Assembly (NCBI RefSeq): GCF_000764305.2
Contig: NW_025941306.1
Span: 1-64,000, forward strand
Source: Hyalella azteca
Taxonomy: Eukaryota; Arthropoda; Malacostraca; Amphipoda; Hyalellidae
Direction: 5' to 3'
DNA length: 64,000 nucleotides
Part shown: positions 25,301-40,300 of the stretch, piece after piece
How the letters are laid out: every line of letters starts with the position of its first letter
Position numbering within the stretch: position 1 is the stretch's first letter
The notes under the pieces: model-generated
Database searches by the model: none
The model's input: only the letters and a program-made list of their open reading frames with translations
What the model was told of the DNA's origin: nothing
Position numbers and translations under genes: made by a program

Positions 25301-28300
25301 ATTACATTAATGTGGTTGTCATTTAATTACATAAATATATTTAGTATAAGATGGCAGAATTTGCTTTTTTATACAAGTGCGATTAATGACCGGAGTATTC
25401 GTTGATTTAAATTATCACAGTCGAACAATTCTTCAGATGACGTTGGTTAATCGACAGGCATGTTTCAGGAAGTAGTTTTAGTTTATTAACGACGTTTCAA
25501 ATGCAACAAACGTTCATTTTCAAGTTACGAGAAGCATTACATATTCAAATTTTGTTGAAAATAAGCAAATAATACACGTAACTAGATTACAACAGTAAAT
25601 TTTTTAATAAGAAAAATCCCTCTGAAAACTATTTCCAAGTTCAGGCACATCCGGTAGTTTGGAGATAGAAAGCTTGAGCCACTGCTTGATGACGATGCTG
25701 GTGGATTCCTCCAGCACTCACAATGCGAGTGACGGTCTGGTTATGAGCTTGTCTTACGTGGTTCACTTGCCCTCTAGTTTGAAGGTGAATGAGACATCGG
25801 CTCGGTGTCTTGGTTGTTAGTCTAATTTGTCCGATGCAGTCCAAATCACGAAAAAGTCTATAGCTTCCTTAGAAGCAAAATTTATATATACAACACCGGC
25901 CTCTCGGATAACTACCGCGTTTCTGGAGGGGCCATTGTTGCGTTTAGTTCGGAGTTTGACGTTATTGTCAAGGGTGTCACGAAGCCTGTTGAATTCACCG
26001 ACTATCTTAAGATAAAGTTGTTTGTTTTTAATGCTTTGAGGCCTTGTCTGGTTGTGAGCTTATCTCTCTTATCTTGTTGGAAGCAAGAAGTATGGGGTCG
26101 CTGGAGGTATAACGTGGCTGCATGTGGTTTAGAGCAAGAAGTATGGGGTCGCTGGAGGTATAACGTGGCTGCAGGTGGTTTAGAGCAAGAAGTATGGGGT
26201 CGCTGGAGGTATAACGTGGCTGCTAGTGGTTGAGAGCAAGAAGTATGATGTCGCTGGAGGTATAACTTGGCAGCAGGCGGTTTAGAGTAAGAAGTATGGG
26301 GTCGCTGGAGGTATAACTTGGCAGCAGGCGGTTGAGAGCAAGAAGTATGGGGTCGCCGGAGGTATAACTTGGCAGCAGGCGGTTGAGAGCAAGAAGTATG
26401 GGGTCGCCGGAGGTATGACGTGGCTGCAGGTGATTGAGAGCAAGAAGTATGGGGTCGCTGGAGGTATAACGTGGCTACTGACGGTTGAGAGCAAAAAGTA
26501 TGGGGTCGCTGGAGGTATAACTTGGCTGCAGCCGGTCGATAGCAAGAAGTATGGAGGCATAACGTGGCTGCAACCCAGTCAAGAGGAAGAGTTATGGGTG
26601 TTTAGTCACAAAGACATGCTTTTGATGCTGTCTTATTGCATCACGAAGAGGATTCCTGAGACGCACGCGCAATAGTGCGCCGCGGGAACAAGAGAAGGAA
26701 ATCAGGCGCACTTCCTTGTTGTGACAGCTCTACGCAGGATGCTGGAAACTGCTGTGCGCGTGACGCACGTGACTGCTGCGTACCTGTTGCACGTGGCGGC
26801 TCTGCGTACGATGCTCGTAGGAGCTCTGCACACGATGCTCGTACGAGCTCTGCACACGGTGCTCGTACGAGCTCTGCACACGGTGCTCGTACGAGCTCTG
26901 CACACGGTGCTCGTAAGAGCTCTGCACACGATGCTCGTAAGAGTTCTGTACACGATGCTCGTACGAGCTCTGCACACGATGCTCGTAAGAGTTCTGTACA
27001 CGATGCTCGTAAGAGTTCTGCACACGATGCTCGTAAGAGCTCTGCACACGATGCTCGTAAGAGCTCTGCACACGATGCTCGTAAGAGCTCTGCACACGAT
27101 GCTCGTAAGAGCNGTACGAGCTCTGCACACGATGCTCGTACGAGCTCTGCACACGATGCTCGTAAAAGCTCTGCACACGATGCACGTAAGAGCTCTGCAC
27201 ACGATGTTCGTAAGAGCTCTGCACACGATGCCCGTAAGAGCTCTGCACACGATGCACGTAAGAGCTCTGCACACGATGCTCGTAACAGCTCTGTACATTT
27301 TAACTATATTCAAGGTAGCTCCAGACATGATAACAAATGCACATGCAAGCTCCGCACATGATGGCCTTACGTATGATACTTCTGCTAATGACGTTTCTGC
27401 ACATGATGGCTCTGCAAACAATCTTCCTATGATCTGTAGGTTTTCTATAATTTATCAATCATGGCATAAACAATTTTAATAATCTTACCCATTGTTCCAT
27501 ACGACCACAACTGAGCAAAATCCAGGGATCAAGACGCGATCTGACCGCCTCAGCTGGCAATGTTAACAATTCAGCCCCCAACTCATCGCAACTAATGGCT
27601 GGTGTAGCACAAATCTTGTCAAGGCTAAAATTAGTTAATACAGGCTGGGGTCCAAGTCACCAAGTACAGGAGGAAGCAGCTACCGAACAACCGTGGCCAC
27701 AGCTTCAGTACAGTGGGATTCGTCTCAACCACATACATAAAAATAAGGGTTTTGAAGTCGAGTGTACGCTCTATAGGTACATCCCTATTATGTTCAACGG
27801 GTGGAATTATTTATTTATTGTTTATTATGCATGTAATATAGCTATTTTGTTGGAGAAAAAACTTCACTTTGCCCGCAGGCAGAGTTTGACCTCTAATGTG
27901 AAACGGTCATTATTGAGTGACCACAGAATAGCAGAGGCCAAGGCTGCGAAGTTAACTTGTCTATGAAATTTATCCATGAAACCTTACCTAACAAAATATT
28001 CAAGCTGAAATCGTTCAAATTTTTTATACACTCCAGATAATATTGAGAGCTTAAAAGAAATAATTCTTGCATTGCGGCTTTTCATTTCCCCATCTTATTA
28101 ATCAAATAATGCATGATTCAGGAGAAGCAATTTATCAGGACACATTATTTCAGATTTCCACATGAAAAGCAGCTTCCCACATTCGTCCCCTCAACGTCAA
28201 ACCAGCGTATTCATTGTCACCATGTAGCATGGCAAGACATTCAGGTCTCATAGTCAGATATCGACATACAAATGTTTTTGTTTTACCATTGTAGTGAAGA

Positions 28301-31300
28301 CTTTGGATTGCAAAAATATATTAACCTCCATTTTTTCAAGTTTATAAAACGTGAAGTTTCTAATTTATAAATGAACGTCTGCACGTATTTGCTCATTCAA
28401 AGACGGCGTCACCGTGATTTCAATTGTTGTCGCCTTTGTTCACGAATTTTTATTCGATCTAGAAGTTTTTCCGATGACAATTAGTTTGAATAATTATTAT
28501 TTCATTCTATTGCATCTACGTCTTTTTTATTCTGATAACAGAAACGATGTTAAATTGAATTAATCAGCATTCAATGCATACAAATCATCATAAGTTATCA
28601 CACAGTAACAAACATTTAAACATTTCATATTAAATCTTTACTCCTTGCCAAATAGTGCACGCAGTCCCTACGCACACAATAGTCCCTACGCAGTCTCACC
28701 TATTGCTTGCCGTGTGTTAAATTCTGTACAAGCTAGCCTAATTATTCTACAAATTCTAAAAAATATCGACCCCAGGATCATACGTTAGTAGAATTGGCCT
28801 ACATCTAGGTAGGAGTCGTACAGTCCTGCATTATGCTCTTGCGTCAATAGTGCGCTAGCATTTAGTTTGAAGTAACAATCAATTACAGAGTAGCTGTAGA
28901 AGACCATTTACTTTCTAATACTTGCTATAAATCAGCCCGGAAACGCAGCTCGCGTGCTTCCAGTGCCGCTCATTCATCCGCAGTCCCGCACTGCGTGACA
29001 GTCATGCAGGGGTCGGTGACGCCACGCAGCGTGGGGAAGATTGCCGTGCAGCGGCTGATGCAATCACTCTCCAAGAAGCCGGACGATGTACCTTATGCTC
29101 ACTTTTCCTTTGCCTAATATGAAGGAAACTCGAGAAAAATAAATGGTCCTGTTCTACTTCACATTTACCGATAGAAGGTCTAATAAAAGAATGTCAAATT
29201 ATCTAATTTTCATGTTTATTCGTTCTCTGATGGGATGGCACATGATGAACGAGTCGCCTAACTGGGACAGTTCAGTCACTTTAATGATGTAATTATTTTA
29301 CGAAATTGAAGGACATCGTCGTAACGATCACATGCTAAAAGAACATAACCTACAGTCCTTTTGTTAGAGGGGTATTGTTTTTGCCTCTTAATTTCCGCAT
29401 TATTTACTCTAGCTTTCGCGTGACGATTGAAATTATTCAAATCGAAAGTAATTCCTTTCAAGACAAAACGATGCAATACGTCGAAAATGTTGATCACAGC
29501 GTTTCAGCGATGAAAGAATGGAATCACCACAGTACCAATTCCCCTCTATGCAAATTACCGGAATGCTCCGATTATTTAAATAATAAGAAATGGACGGACT
29601 GTAGTTACCATTCACCCCGCGATGCGAAAGTGTTGATCCCTGACGCGTTAATTTGTCTTAGTCGTGACGCGCATTCGTCTTGATTGCGAAGAGGCAACCG
29701 CAACGGGACCTCGCGGGGGACATTTGCGGTGTGGTCAGTCTTGTGACGTGTGTTTAGTGTGTATCATCCTATAGAAAATATTCATCGATCAGATTTTATA
29801 AGAGGGACGGGTTTAGAGGGTCACTCGTATGACCGCTCCTTATATCAAGCATTACTCTCTGCGAAATTAATGTTTTTGGGAAATCTGACCCGAATTTGGA
29901 GCTGTTCATGCTTCACAAAACTTTTCCAGATTACAGTAAATTCTGAACAAATAGTTATATACATTTATTGCAAATACTTATTCCTTTAACAAAAGAAAAA
30001 TATCCTTGAAGTGGTAATAAGATCAAATGATAAGCGCCAAAAGTTGAAATGAAAATTTAAATGTTTGACTTTACATAGGTAATTAAGCCCGAACCTAGAA
30101 TTAATTTAATCTCAGAAGCGACTTGTGTAATGATGAAAATTTCATATAAAATACAGTAACCTTTTTCTACTTTCAGGATCGACTTCGACACTAGCAAGGC
30201 ACAGGAGCAAGTCACCCCTATCCGCCGCTTCTTTCCCTCTAGATGGCGGTCTATTCCTCCCACCAGCTCCTCTTCCCTCTTTATCCCTTCTCCCCGAGTC
30301 TGAACCTAGTGCACGAAAATTCAGTGATTCTCTCCCCACAAGACTTCTTCACCGAAACAATCGAATCCCTTTTCATGACACACACGAAATAAATTATGGA
30401 TTCAGTCTCCGTGATATGAAACCAGTGAATGCACGAGCACCCTTGAAACTGAACGCTACTCCTGGAAACGTACTGCCTGAATCTTTCCATCAGGTCGCTC
30501 TCAATTTAAATTCTAGCAATGGGTCATTCTACCTAAATAACCAGTCGCATCCTGAAAGATATTACAGGCCCATTTTTGAAATACTGAATGATAAAAATAG
30601 GAAACAATTTCATGAAAAAAGGACAAGTATCGGGCTTACGAAAGAAGAAATGCCGCTGAGCTCGAAAAATAAAGAAGAAAACAAGCAAACAGAACAAAAC
30701 ACGTCTCAATCGTTATTCAGTGATTTTTCTGCAAGGGCTGGCCTGCCGCAAGGATCTCTACACACTTTTCCACCAATATCCGTAGTTGAAACTGTAGATG
30801 AAAATGAAATGAATGATGTGACGCCTGCGGATTTCACCAGTGTCAACTTGAATACAAGAGAAGGTGAGCATTTGGCCTTGCACCCAAGAAATTTCGATGT
30901 TGGAATCCAACAGCAAGAAAGTTTGAGAACTGCTGGTTCCAAAATCATTCTGAATCAAATTGCTGACGGCGGAAAATCTCGTGATGAGGAGCCCCAAAAT
31001 TTTACTGAAGAGAACATTGGAATTAACAAAGAGCCAAAGCCACAAGCAATTTTAGACATGGCCATTCCCAGCACTCAACTTCATCTAATGAGATCTTCTT
31101 TTAATGCACACGACCAACCTTCTTTCACTGTCATTCCACCAGCGAAAATTCACGGTACACGAGACGCATTTTCTTCATTACATAGCGCGCGATCACACGA
31201 GAACTTAACAACCACTGGTAAAGTGAACTTGGACATGCATTCTGAGGCCGATAACTTGACCGATGAGCAGCGTATGATGAGAAATGAACAATTGAATTCG

Positions 31301-34300
31301 AAGGTTAGAACTCCAGTGGATCGATCGGATACCATTTACTACGAAGATTATGATGAATACAGCACTCCTGCAGATGATGATTACATGTACGATTATTATC
31401 AATATTATGATGAATTCAAATCTAAAATAGAAGAAGAAAAGTTAGAAACCATTACTGCTCCTTCCAGTGAGCAGACAGAAAAACCGCAAGTTGTCCACGA
31501 GATTGCCGTCACAACTGATGCCTCAATCATCGGAGATAGCACATCATCAACTACTCTGAATGCTCATATAGAAGACATAACCGAATCATTGAAATTGGAA
31601 GATACTTTTCAATCCACGACGGAGTATCCCGGAGAAGTGATTATTGGCACAACCTTACCAGTGACTAACGAGAGGACGCCTGAAGTAGATGTAACTACTG
31701 CCTATCCTCTCACTGAGCCTGATTCTACTACTAAACAGGATGAGACCACACAAGCGTACATCCCTGTCACGGTCACGGAAAGAAGTGAATTACAAAACAG
31801 CAGCAAAGAAGAGCCTTACAGAAACTCTAACTTGACGTACGGAATCGATAAAAGATTAACACCGAGGGGAGATGACGTATCATTTGCTGCCGAGAAGCAA
31901 GGCCGACTAAAAGAACCTCCTCCCAAGTCAGGCAGAGGAAGTTTTAGGCATCGGTTGAACCTGCTCAAGCAAAAACGTCAAGACGCATCACAAACGCGTC
32001 AGTGGACTCCAACAGCAGCTACCCCAGTAGACAATCAAAAACCATTAGAAATAGCTAATGACGAATATTCTAGGACAGATAGTTTAATAACTACTACCGT
32101 AAACGATCGTGATGTCCCCAAAAATAACATTGAAACCCAGCCGCTGGATTTTAATACCCGTCTCAAAAACAGAATTTTTACCACTCCTGCCATTGCCGCC
32201 CAAAGAGCTCGGATCAGGAAACCAACCGTCTCAGAAGAGACTACGGCTTCCACTTACGAGCCTCCCGCGAAAGCAAGTTTACCAGAACGAACTGCCAGTC
32301 CATTTTTGAAGAAAGATTTGAAAATGACTTTTGCTTCGTTTTTTGATAACATGCCTAAGAGACAGACTTTACAAGGAAGAACCACAGCTCGCGAGAGGAC
32401 AACTAGTCATTACTGGCCAAGCAGTGCTTTGCGACCTACCGTTCCTGGAGAGATCGAATTGAAAAATACCACTGAAATAGATTTAGAAGCAACAACAGAA
32501 ATTGATACTGAAATAGATCGAAACAAACCTAAACCAATACTGAGAACAGACGACGAAGTTCCAAAAACATTAAAATTGAACGAAGATAAAATGAACTCTG
32601 ATGATGATACTCACGGAAACAAGTCTGTCATAGTTGACACCGTCAATGAATCAGAGAAAAATTCCACTTCTCCTCAAAAAGTCAACAGTATTCTGAAATT
32701 TCTAAACAACCTTGCACTGCATGATTTGAAAGCAGAAACATCAAATCAAAATGGGAACGCAGAAAGCGGCGAGTTAGCGATTGATTCAACCACTTTACCT
32801 AGTCCAATTTATGTTGCGTCAACATCCGTGATTTCTCCGTACGAGTCTCCAAAAACACAAATACCTTCCTCTCATTTGTCCACTCGTACAACGAGGCAGG
32901 CTCCGTCTGCTACAGAAGCTTCGCCAGAATTTGAAAGTACGACATGGCACTCAATCCTGCACGAAAACTCATTCGGCGAAGTCCTCGAAAAAAAATCTGT
33001 TTCCAGTGCTGAATCAAGTGAATCGGGCATCACACCTACCGTCAATTTGGCTACAATTACGAGCTTTTATGAAATTACCCCTACAGGCTCATCTATCGAA
33101 TACACTCCCACTACAGCAGTTTTCCCTGTAGAAACAACTTTTTCTGATGTCCTTGAAAATACATCCATAGATACTATGAGTATTCATGAAATCAATAATT
33201 CTTCAGCTTACGACGACGCACATGCGTCAAGAGCATCAGCTAGCAGTTTTGGCAATAATTTCGTCAACGACACAATCTTAACTAGCCGTGCAATCCCCAT
33301 TACCGCAGTACAAAATCTCACAAACAAGATCTCCGTCTCCAATGAAACGAATAAGGTCACAAAAACAATAAAAAATACTTTGGCTGGTGAAAATAATTCT
33401 AGGTTGAAGCTTGGTAACGGAGACGCATTATTTTCTGAAATAGTTGCTGGTCACTTTGGTAAACCTAGTAGGAAAACTACCATAACCATGTTTACTGATG
33501 CGTTTGCTCGCACTAATGAGTCGATTTCATCTTCGGAAGATAGACGTCAAAGTGGTGAACCCATAAAGATGGCCACGCAGACCATAATTCCGACCTTGCT
33601 GACTAAAAGCATTGCCAGCGTTGAAAAAGACATAGAAGTTCGCACAGAGCCTTCTCGATTTGCCTCGGAAAGCAAGACAGAAAGAAATCAGGACCCAACT
33701 AATTTCAGGAAACGAATTCACTCTGTCAGTGATTTTTCGTCTTCTCCATCCACTGTTGATTTTTCTTTAGAACGATTTCCACCCAGTAACAGCCAGTCAT
33801 CATTTTCAAGATTACAAAATCTGCTTAACCAATTCGACTCAGGCTTGAGGCCGGAGCTTGCTTTGAACCAGTATTTCGGTTCCGATCCAGACGATGGAAC
33901 GCTGTTAACATCTAATTCTCGTATCAACAATCGACCAAATCATGATAATACGAACACTAGAATTTGGTCTCGTCCTAATAATGGAATGAAGAGTAGTTTT
34001 GTCGACTGGAAAAATCTTCGTGGTGGAAGGAGCCCATTGGAATACAACTCTTTTGGCTCAATTCAGCAGGCTCTGACCAATAGCGTTAGAAACTCTCTGT
34101 TATCTTCCAATTTAGATGATCTTTCATCGGCTGCTTCAGAGGGAAATGTTGTGAATTCAGAAAGTCCAACAGAAGTGAGCATCACCTCTGAAGCCACACA
34201 AGCTCCAATTTCGTCAACGTCTTCTGATGCTGCTGGTCTAGGGACAGAAGAAACTTCAACACCGACATCGATTTCAATTATCACCTCGATTGTTGATGAG

Positions 34301-37300
34301 CTCTTTTCAGCCAATGCTACTCCGCCAGAACATACCACCATCGCCACAACTGAGGAATCTCAAGTCACTACTGAACTTCCTATGAAAACTACGACCCAAT
34401 TGAACACCGAAAACCTGACTAATGAAGATTTGCTCCTGTTGGAGAAAAGCAACATAACCTCAAGTGTCGTTGACGAATTATTAAATGGGACTTTATGTTC
34501 TGATGATGTTTCAGATGAATTTCTCGAGGAGATTATCGAGATGACGAAAGGCAGATTGACTTCGGAGGTAAATAACACTGATGAAGCATCGAATGTAACT
34601 CTCCAACTGAAACAATTTTTACTTCAACAAAGAGAAAAAAATTCAACTGCAATATCAGAAGAAGACGAAAAATCACTGAAGGAGAGGAGAAATGAATTTT
34701 TGTCCAGCGATGCTGTGAGGGAAAGGCTCATGCTTCTTAGAATTTTCAAGGCGAAGAAGGAACGAGAATCTGGAGGTCGAGCGATTCAAAAGCATCTCAG
34801 AAAAGTTAAGGGAGCAACTAAAGTCTATCAAAGAACTGACGATGTTGATTTAGAAGGTATTGGAGTCAGGGTCAGCACTGCCGTCAAGTTAAGAGACATT
34901 CTTAGCAGGAGACACCGCGAAAAAAAGATTGAAGTGACGACCGAAGTGGTACCGACCACGATTACCCCTCCTCCCTCACTCAGGAGCCAAATAGAAAAAT
35001 TCATGAATCGCAAGAATCAGAAAAAGGCTGAAAATAGCCGTCCTAGATACGAAAATGTTGTTAAAGTTAATGGTTTCAGAGTTATAAAAGAAAATAATGT
35101 TAAGGAAGATGAAGAACCCGAATCAACAACACAACTCGATGAAGAGATGATATTCTCCCAAGGAACTCAGGCTTCGTTTTCACAAGATTTTATTCCTGAT
35201 GAAGTATCAATAGCATCATTTCTTCCCACAGTACCACCAGGAGACCGAAAAAATTTCCAATTGCAACCTACAATATCTGCACCTTTCAGTCAGGAAACTT
35301 CTAGAACTCTAAGGCAAGAGAGTACCAGAAACCCTCCATCAGGACACGTAGCGATCAGGAAAAAAGTTGATCATCAAATTTCAAACAAAAAAGCGAATGA
35401 GGCTCTAGGATTTCTAGAAGACTTACTGGTACGACAAAGTCCTAGAGACGAATCGTCTTCCTTGGCTTCTAAACTGAAAGGTAAAATGAACGAAAAGTTC
35501 CTACCGACCATCGCCCCAGCAGCTGTTACTCAAAATTTCGCCATAAACAGCATTACCAAGGCTAGAGAAAATGAGGAACGAACCTTCACATTTATTCCTA
35601 CGGCTGCTCCCGAAGATGTAACGATGGCGGCTGCAAGTCAAGAATTTACTACGGCACGTGATCCACTAGAACGACCTTCCTACGATTACTATGACGAGAG
35701 CACTGAACCAACAATTGAATACTTTTATGAAAATGAGAATGGAAGACCTACCACCGTCAATCCAGAACCAAACCAGCTGAACTCATTATATATTGCAAGC
35801 AGAAACCTTCCTCATCAAAATACCGATGACCTCCAAAGTTCCCTTGACATTACTAAATCAGGAGGTAGCGAGATAGTATCAGTTGGAGATTCTGTCGAGG
35901 CAGAAATCGAAGCTTTCCTTGCATTACAAAATGAAAATATTGACTACTCCGAGGACGACGATATTAATCATTCTCATTTTGGTCACCAAATGACAACCCC
36001 TGAACCAGATCTCTTCGTTGGAGGTATTTTCAATCCGATCAACACTCTACCGTCGCAGGCGCATGTTATACAAAATATGCACAATCAGCCCTCTCCAACC
36101 CAAGTTGAAACCGCTCATCACGATGTTCAGCACAAGCGTCATGAGCCAATAAGTGATCGCGGTAGAAGGAACCATCATCATGTGCCGCAACCGATCGCCA
36201 TTAGTACCAACACAAATGACCCTCACGATGAGGGACAGATCCCTCACGAAGAGGGACAGATCCCTCCCAGTAGAGCACCTCTCTCTCAGAGTGCTCCTAT
36301 ATCCTTTAGACCCCCAGGAGTCCGACATATCGTCAAGCCGCCTGTCAACGGAGCTGACCTCCGAAGGGCTGCACCACCCAGTGCCGTTCTCAGAGGTACC
36401 TTTCTTCCGCCCTCTACTCAACCGACACCCTTGCAGGTGACGAGGCACGAACACAGTCAAACTCCGATGCGCCAAATGGCGGGCGGTTCTGAGGACCGAG
36501 ATCTTCAATCAGAACCGAGGCATATAAGCGACACAAATCGTTTTCAACAAGATTTTAATCACCATCGGGCTATTCAATTAGAGGGAAATTTTCATTCCCA
36601 ATCTCAAATTCATCCCCAGATTAATTCGAATAGAAATAATCTTCCATCACAGCAACCAACCCTGTTTCAGCGTTCCAACATCTTTCCACTGGTTCCTGCT
36701 CAAAATCAAAAGCTCAATTCAGTAAATCAACTTTCCCCTGAAACTGCACATAGACATCGCGTAGCACACACAAATAACGAATTCCAGAGATTCAAACCAA
36801 GGTTCAGCACCCACGATCCTGGACAACATGATAGTGGGGTTGAAATATTTGATGGTTCACATTCACAAAGATTCGTCTCCAGTGTAAATGATCAAACTTC
36901 TTTGGATTTTACCGATCATTTTCCTATCGTGAATGGAAAACCATCGCCGCGCGATGAGCCCTTGGCATCAATCAGCATGAACGAACACTTGCTTAGACAG
37001 AACTTCGAAACCAGAAGCGAACAAGCCCTCACTAAATTGCCACACAATGGGGTTTCTAGTGAACAGAGACAAAATTCAAGAAATTCACTTGCTACAACGT
37101 TTAGACCAACAATCAACTTTGGACTCATGAAAGATCCGCAACCAGAAACAGTCCTAAGGCCAAGTACAATGCTCCAAATCACTCCATTACCACAGTCATC
37201 TTTTGATACAAACACTTTTGGTGATCGAACTCGAGAGTCGTTCACAGGTCCCGACATGAGAACAAACTTTGCGTTGTTTCAAGCCCCAACACCCGGGACG

Positions 37301-40300
37301 CCTCACGCAACTTTGCGAAGTGCAGGAAATATTCACGTCAGGCAACACGGTAATGTCTTAAATCCTCTCTTAACGACGGCTTTGCCTCTTGCAAAACTGG
37401 CCAAAGACGCGTCGCGTCATCATCAAGACGACGAAACAAATTCCTTAATTGACGATGTTACACATTCTATTATACGGAATCATGATCCAGAAAATATTTT
37501 TAATACTTTGAAGGATAAAACTAAAGCCAAAGAAGTAATTAATTCTGAATTGTCTTTCAATTCAAAACAGCAAAATCAAGACGCAATTAAATCAATCAAT
37601 GACGCATGGCACCTCCAAAACACGCCTCAAAACATCGTTTTCTCTAATCACAAATTAAATACACCGAGGCCTCCTGAGCAAACAGTTGACCATCATACTC
37701 TAATTAATACTTTTCATAAAAATCCATCTCGCCCCCCACTAAGCAATCACACCAGCATCCAGACTCTAGGGCGCAGTTCACTGCATGATAAAGGCGTTAG
37801 ACTGGACCAACACAAACTTATCCAAGTTCACGCGGATGCTCCACGTTTGGAAAGTCACCAACCGTCTTCTCGCCACTCAGCCACACCGCTCACCCCCGTC
37901 GCACTGCCTGAAGTCCTTCAAACGCCTGCTCAGTTCCAGGAATCTATTACTCATCACGATTCCAGTCTTCTTTTAGCCACTCCAAAACCTGGCTTCCTGC
38001 TACCACTTTCCAATACTGGAAACGTGAGTTCATTTGGGGTCTGGGCCACAGAGCTGAGGCCAAGAAGCCCTAATGCACGAACTGGGCAGGGTCTGCACTG
38101 AACATTTTTTCACTACTGCACTATCAAACTTTATTAGCATATCGCTGAGTGAGTGTCATAAAATATATATTTTTTGCATACTATGAACTATTATTCCGAC
38201 GTTGTGAATAGCATGGTGTTTTAGAGTACTCAAAACTGACCAATAGTTATTTGAACTTCCCATACTGAGCTACGGCAGTAAATTATTTTGATTCCATTTC
38301 AATTTTGAAAATGCTTCCGGTGAAAAAATATATCTAAGCTTAAAATTACTCAGAATTCAAATGCATTGAAAATTATTCTTTCTGCCTTTAAAATTTATAT
38401 GCGTAATAAAAGTTCATTTTTATTATTTTTTTTGTAGTTCAACGTATGGCGTTCGCGATGCATTGTAATGTAATTTAAGCAAAATTATCGGGAATAATTC
38501 AAAAATTTCTTCTCTACTTCCTCGACTCTCCTGTGTGCTTGAATTGCATCATGAAATTTATTCTGAAATCTTGAAGAGATATAGAGCAGATATTTAAAAC
38601 AAGTCGAATATAAAATAAACTAAAGGTTAAATGTTTCATCTATTGGAGCGAACAGAACAACCTAGCTTGAGTTCGTTCATATAAATTTCTTGTGTATCAA
38701 TTCGTAAAATGCAATGATACAATGCATGACTCAGCAACAGCCTGCTATTCATTTTCCAAACATCTACATATAAACATAAATTTTTAAAAAATTAATTCTT
38801 GCCTAAAATATCTTGAAAAAAACTTCCCGGTAAAAATTTTTTTCGCTACACTTTATTCTTACAATATTTTCCATGCCAATGCCGCACTTCATCTTTGTTC
38901 AGACAACAGAATCTTTTCTTGTACATAACACTCGAACTTCCTTGATTTTCTTCATGCTTAACACTCAAATGAAAAGGAAATCATTCAACTACATAAAATA
39001 TCAACGTAATTCACTTTTTTTAAATTGTTCATCGAATTACCTAAATTCTGTAACTCCATCATATTACTTAAATTCTGGAACCCCGTCACATTACCTAAAT
39101 TCTGTAACCCCGATACTGAAATCTACCTTCCTGCAATCTAAAAATAATAGATAAATACCTCGATATAGGAGCGCCATTCATTTCAACCCAAATGGATGCA
39201 TATCCTAACTAATAGAATAAAGCTATAATTGACCCCTGCATCTTATATAGGCTTAATCAAATCACTATTAAACATTCCACCTATCATCATTGAACCAACT
39301 AATGATAGATCTCCGCATGTAACCCTGCCGATATAACTATTCTGGCGGGTCCACCAGCAGCAAGTAACTGAAGTGAGTCAGCTCATGGACCAAGGCGAAG
39401 TCCCAGGCACCATATGGCTGGACTATCCTGCCTTCACGCAACTGCCGAGCTTCTTGAACTTCAACTGCACGCAACATGTCCGCCTAGATCAAGATAAAGC
39501 ACATCTCTTTCCTGATATCGACACGCGGTGTCAGGTTTGTACTGTGCACTTTGCAAAAAGTTCATTGTGGTGCTGTATTTAATAGAACATTGGTACCATT
39601 GTCGATGAGCTAAATTAATTCATTATACATTCTTCCTAGATTATAATGTTCCATGTCAGTTCTTAAGCGTTTAAAATCCATGTTGATCTATTACTGCCTA
39701 TTACAGTTATTATTGCGTAATTTATAAAAAAATATAACTCAGTACTCACTGCAGTGAGTGACAGAGAGCGCATTTTCTCGTCGACGAAAACGTGAAGTCA
39801 CGGACGGACAGACAGACAGACGGGCAGACATACGGACAGACGGACGGACGGACATGGCGAGCACAATAGCGCATTTTTTCCATAAATGAGAAAATGCGCT
39901 AAAAAATTATTACCTTCTTTTTATTTTGCACAAAAAATCACTACACCCGAAATTTGCTGCATGCTGCGACAAACCTGGGCATACGCAGGTTTGAAGCAAT
40001 AATTAATTTGAAAAGTATGTCTTAAACCTACGTTTAGTTATTGTATTCTTATTCTCTATTATTGGATAAATTAATTCACTGTTCTTATCTCTAATCAATT
40101 TTGGTTAATTTCACTTTAAGCTAGAATCTTCTTGAAAACATCTATTTTTCTTCAATTTTACTTGTCACCATTACAAGTCTTGATAAAATACTTTCTATCA
40201 AAACTTGTTATGGTAAAATTCCTCTCAATTGACTTTTAAGGTCATAAGAAGCAGCTAAGATAATCCTGGATTTCAACTCTTCACAGAACCCACATGTGCG

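Noticed and set aside
26675..27479. ORFs of 180-252 residues around the N at 27113
   Set aside because: 24-bp minisatellite; length-multiple-of-three period keeps frames open artificially.
30706..37257. Many ORFs on the - strand opposite the giant exon
   Set aside because: Shadows of the long biased coding frame on the + strand.
30416..38101. A 2561-residue intronless gene starting at 30416
   Set aside because: The frame is open upstream to a good acceptor at 30176, and a donor at 38024 joins in phase to exons completing a CBM14 domain.
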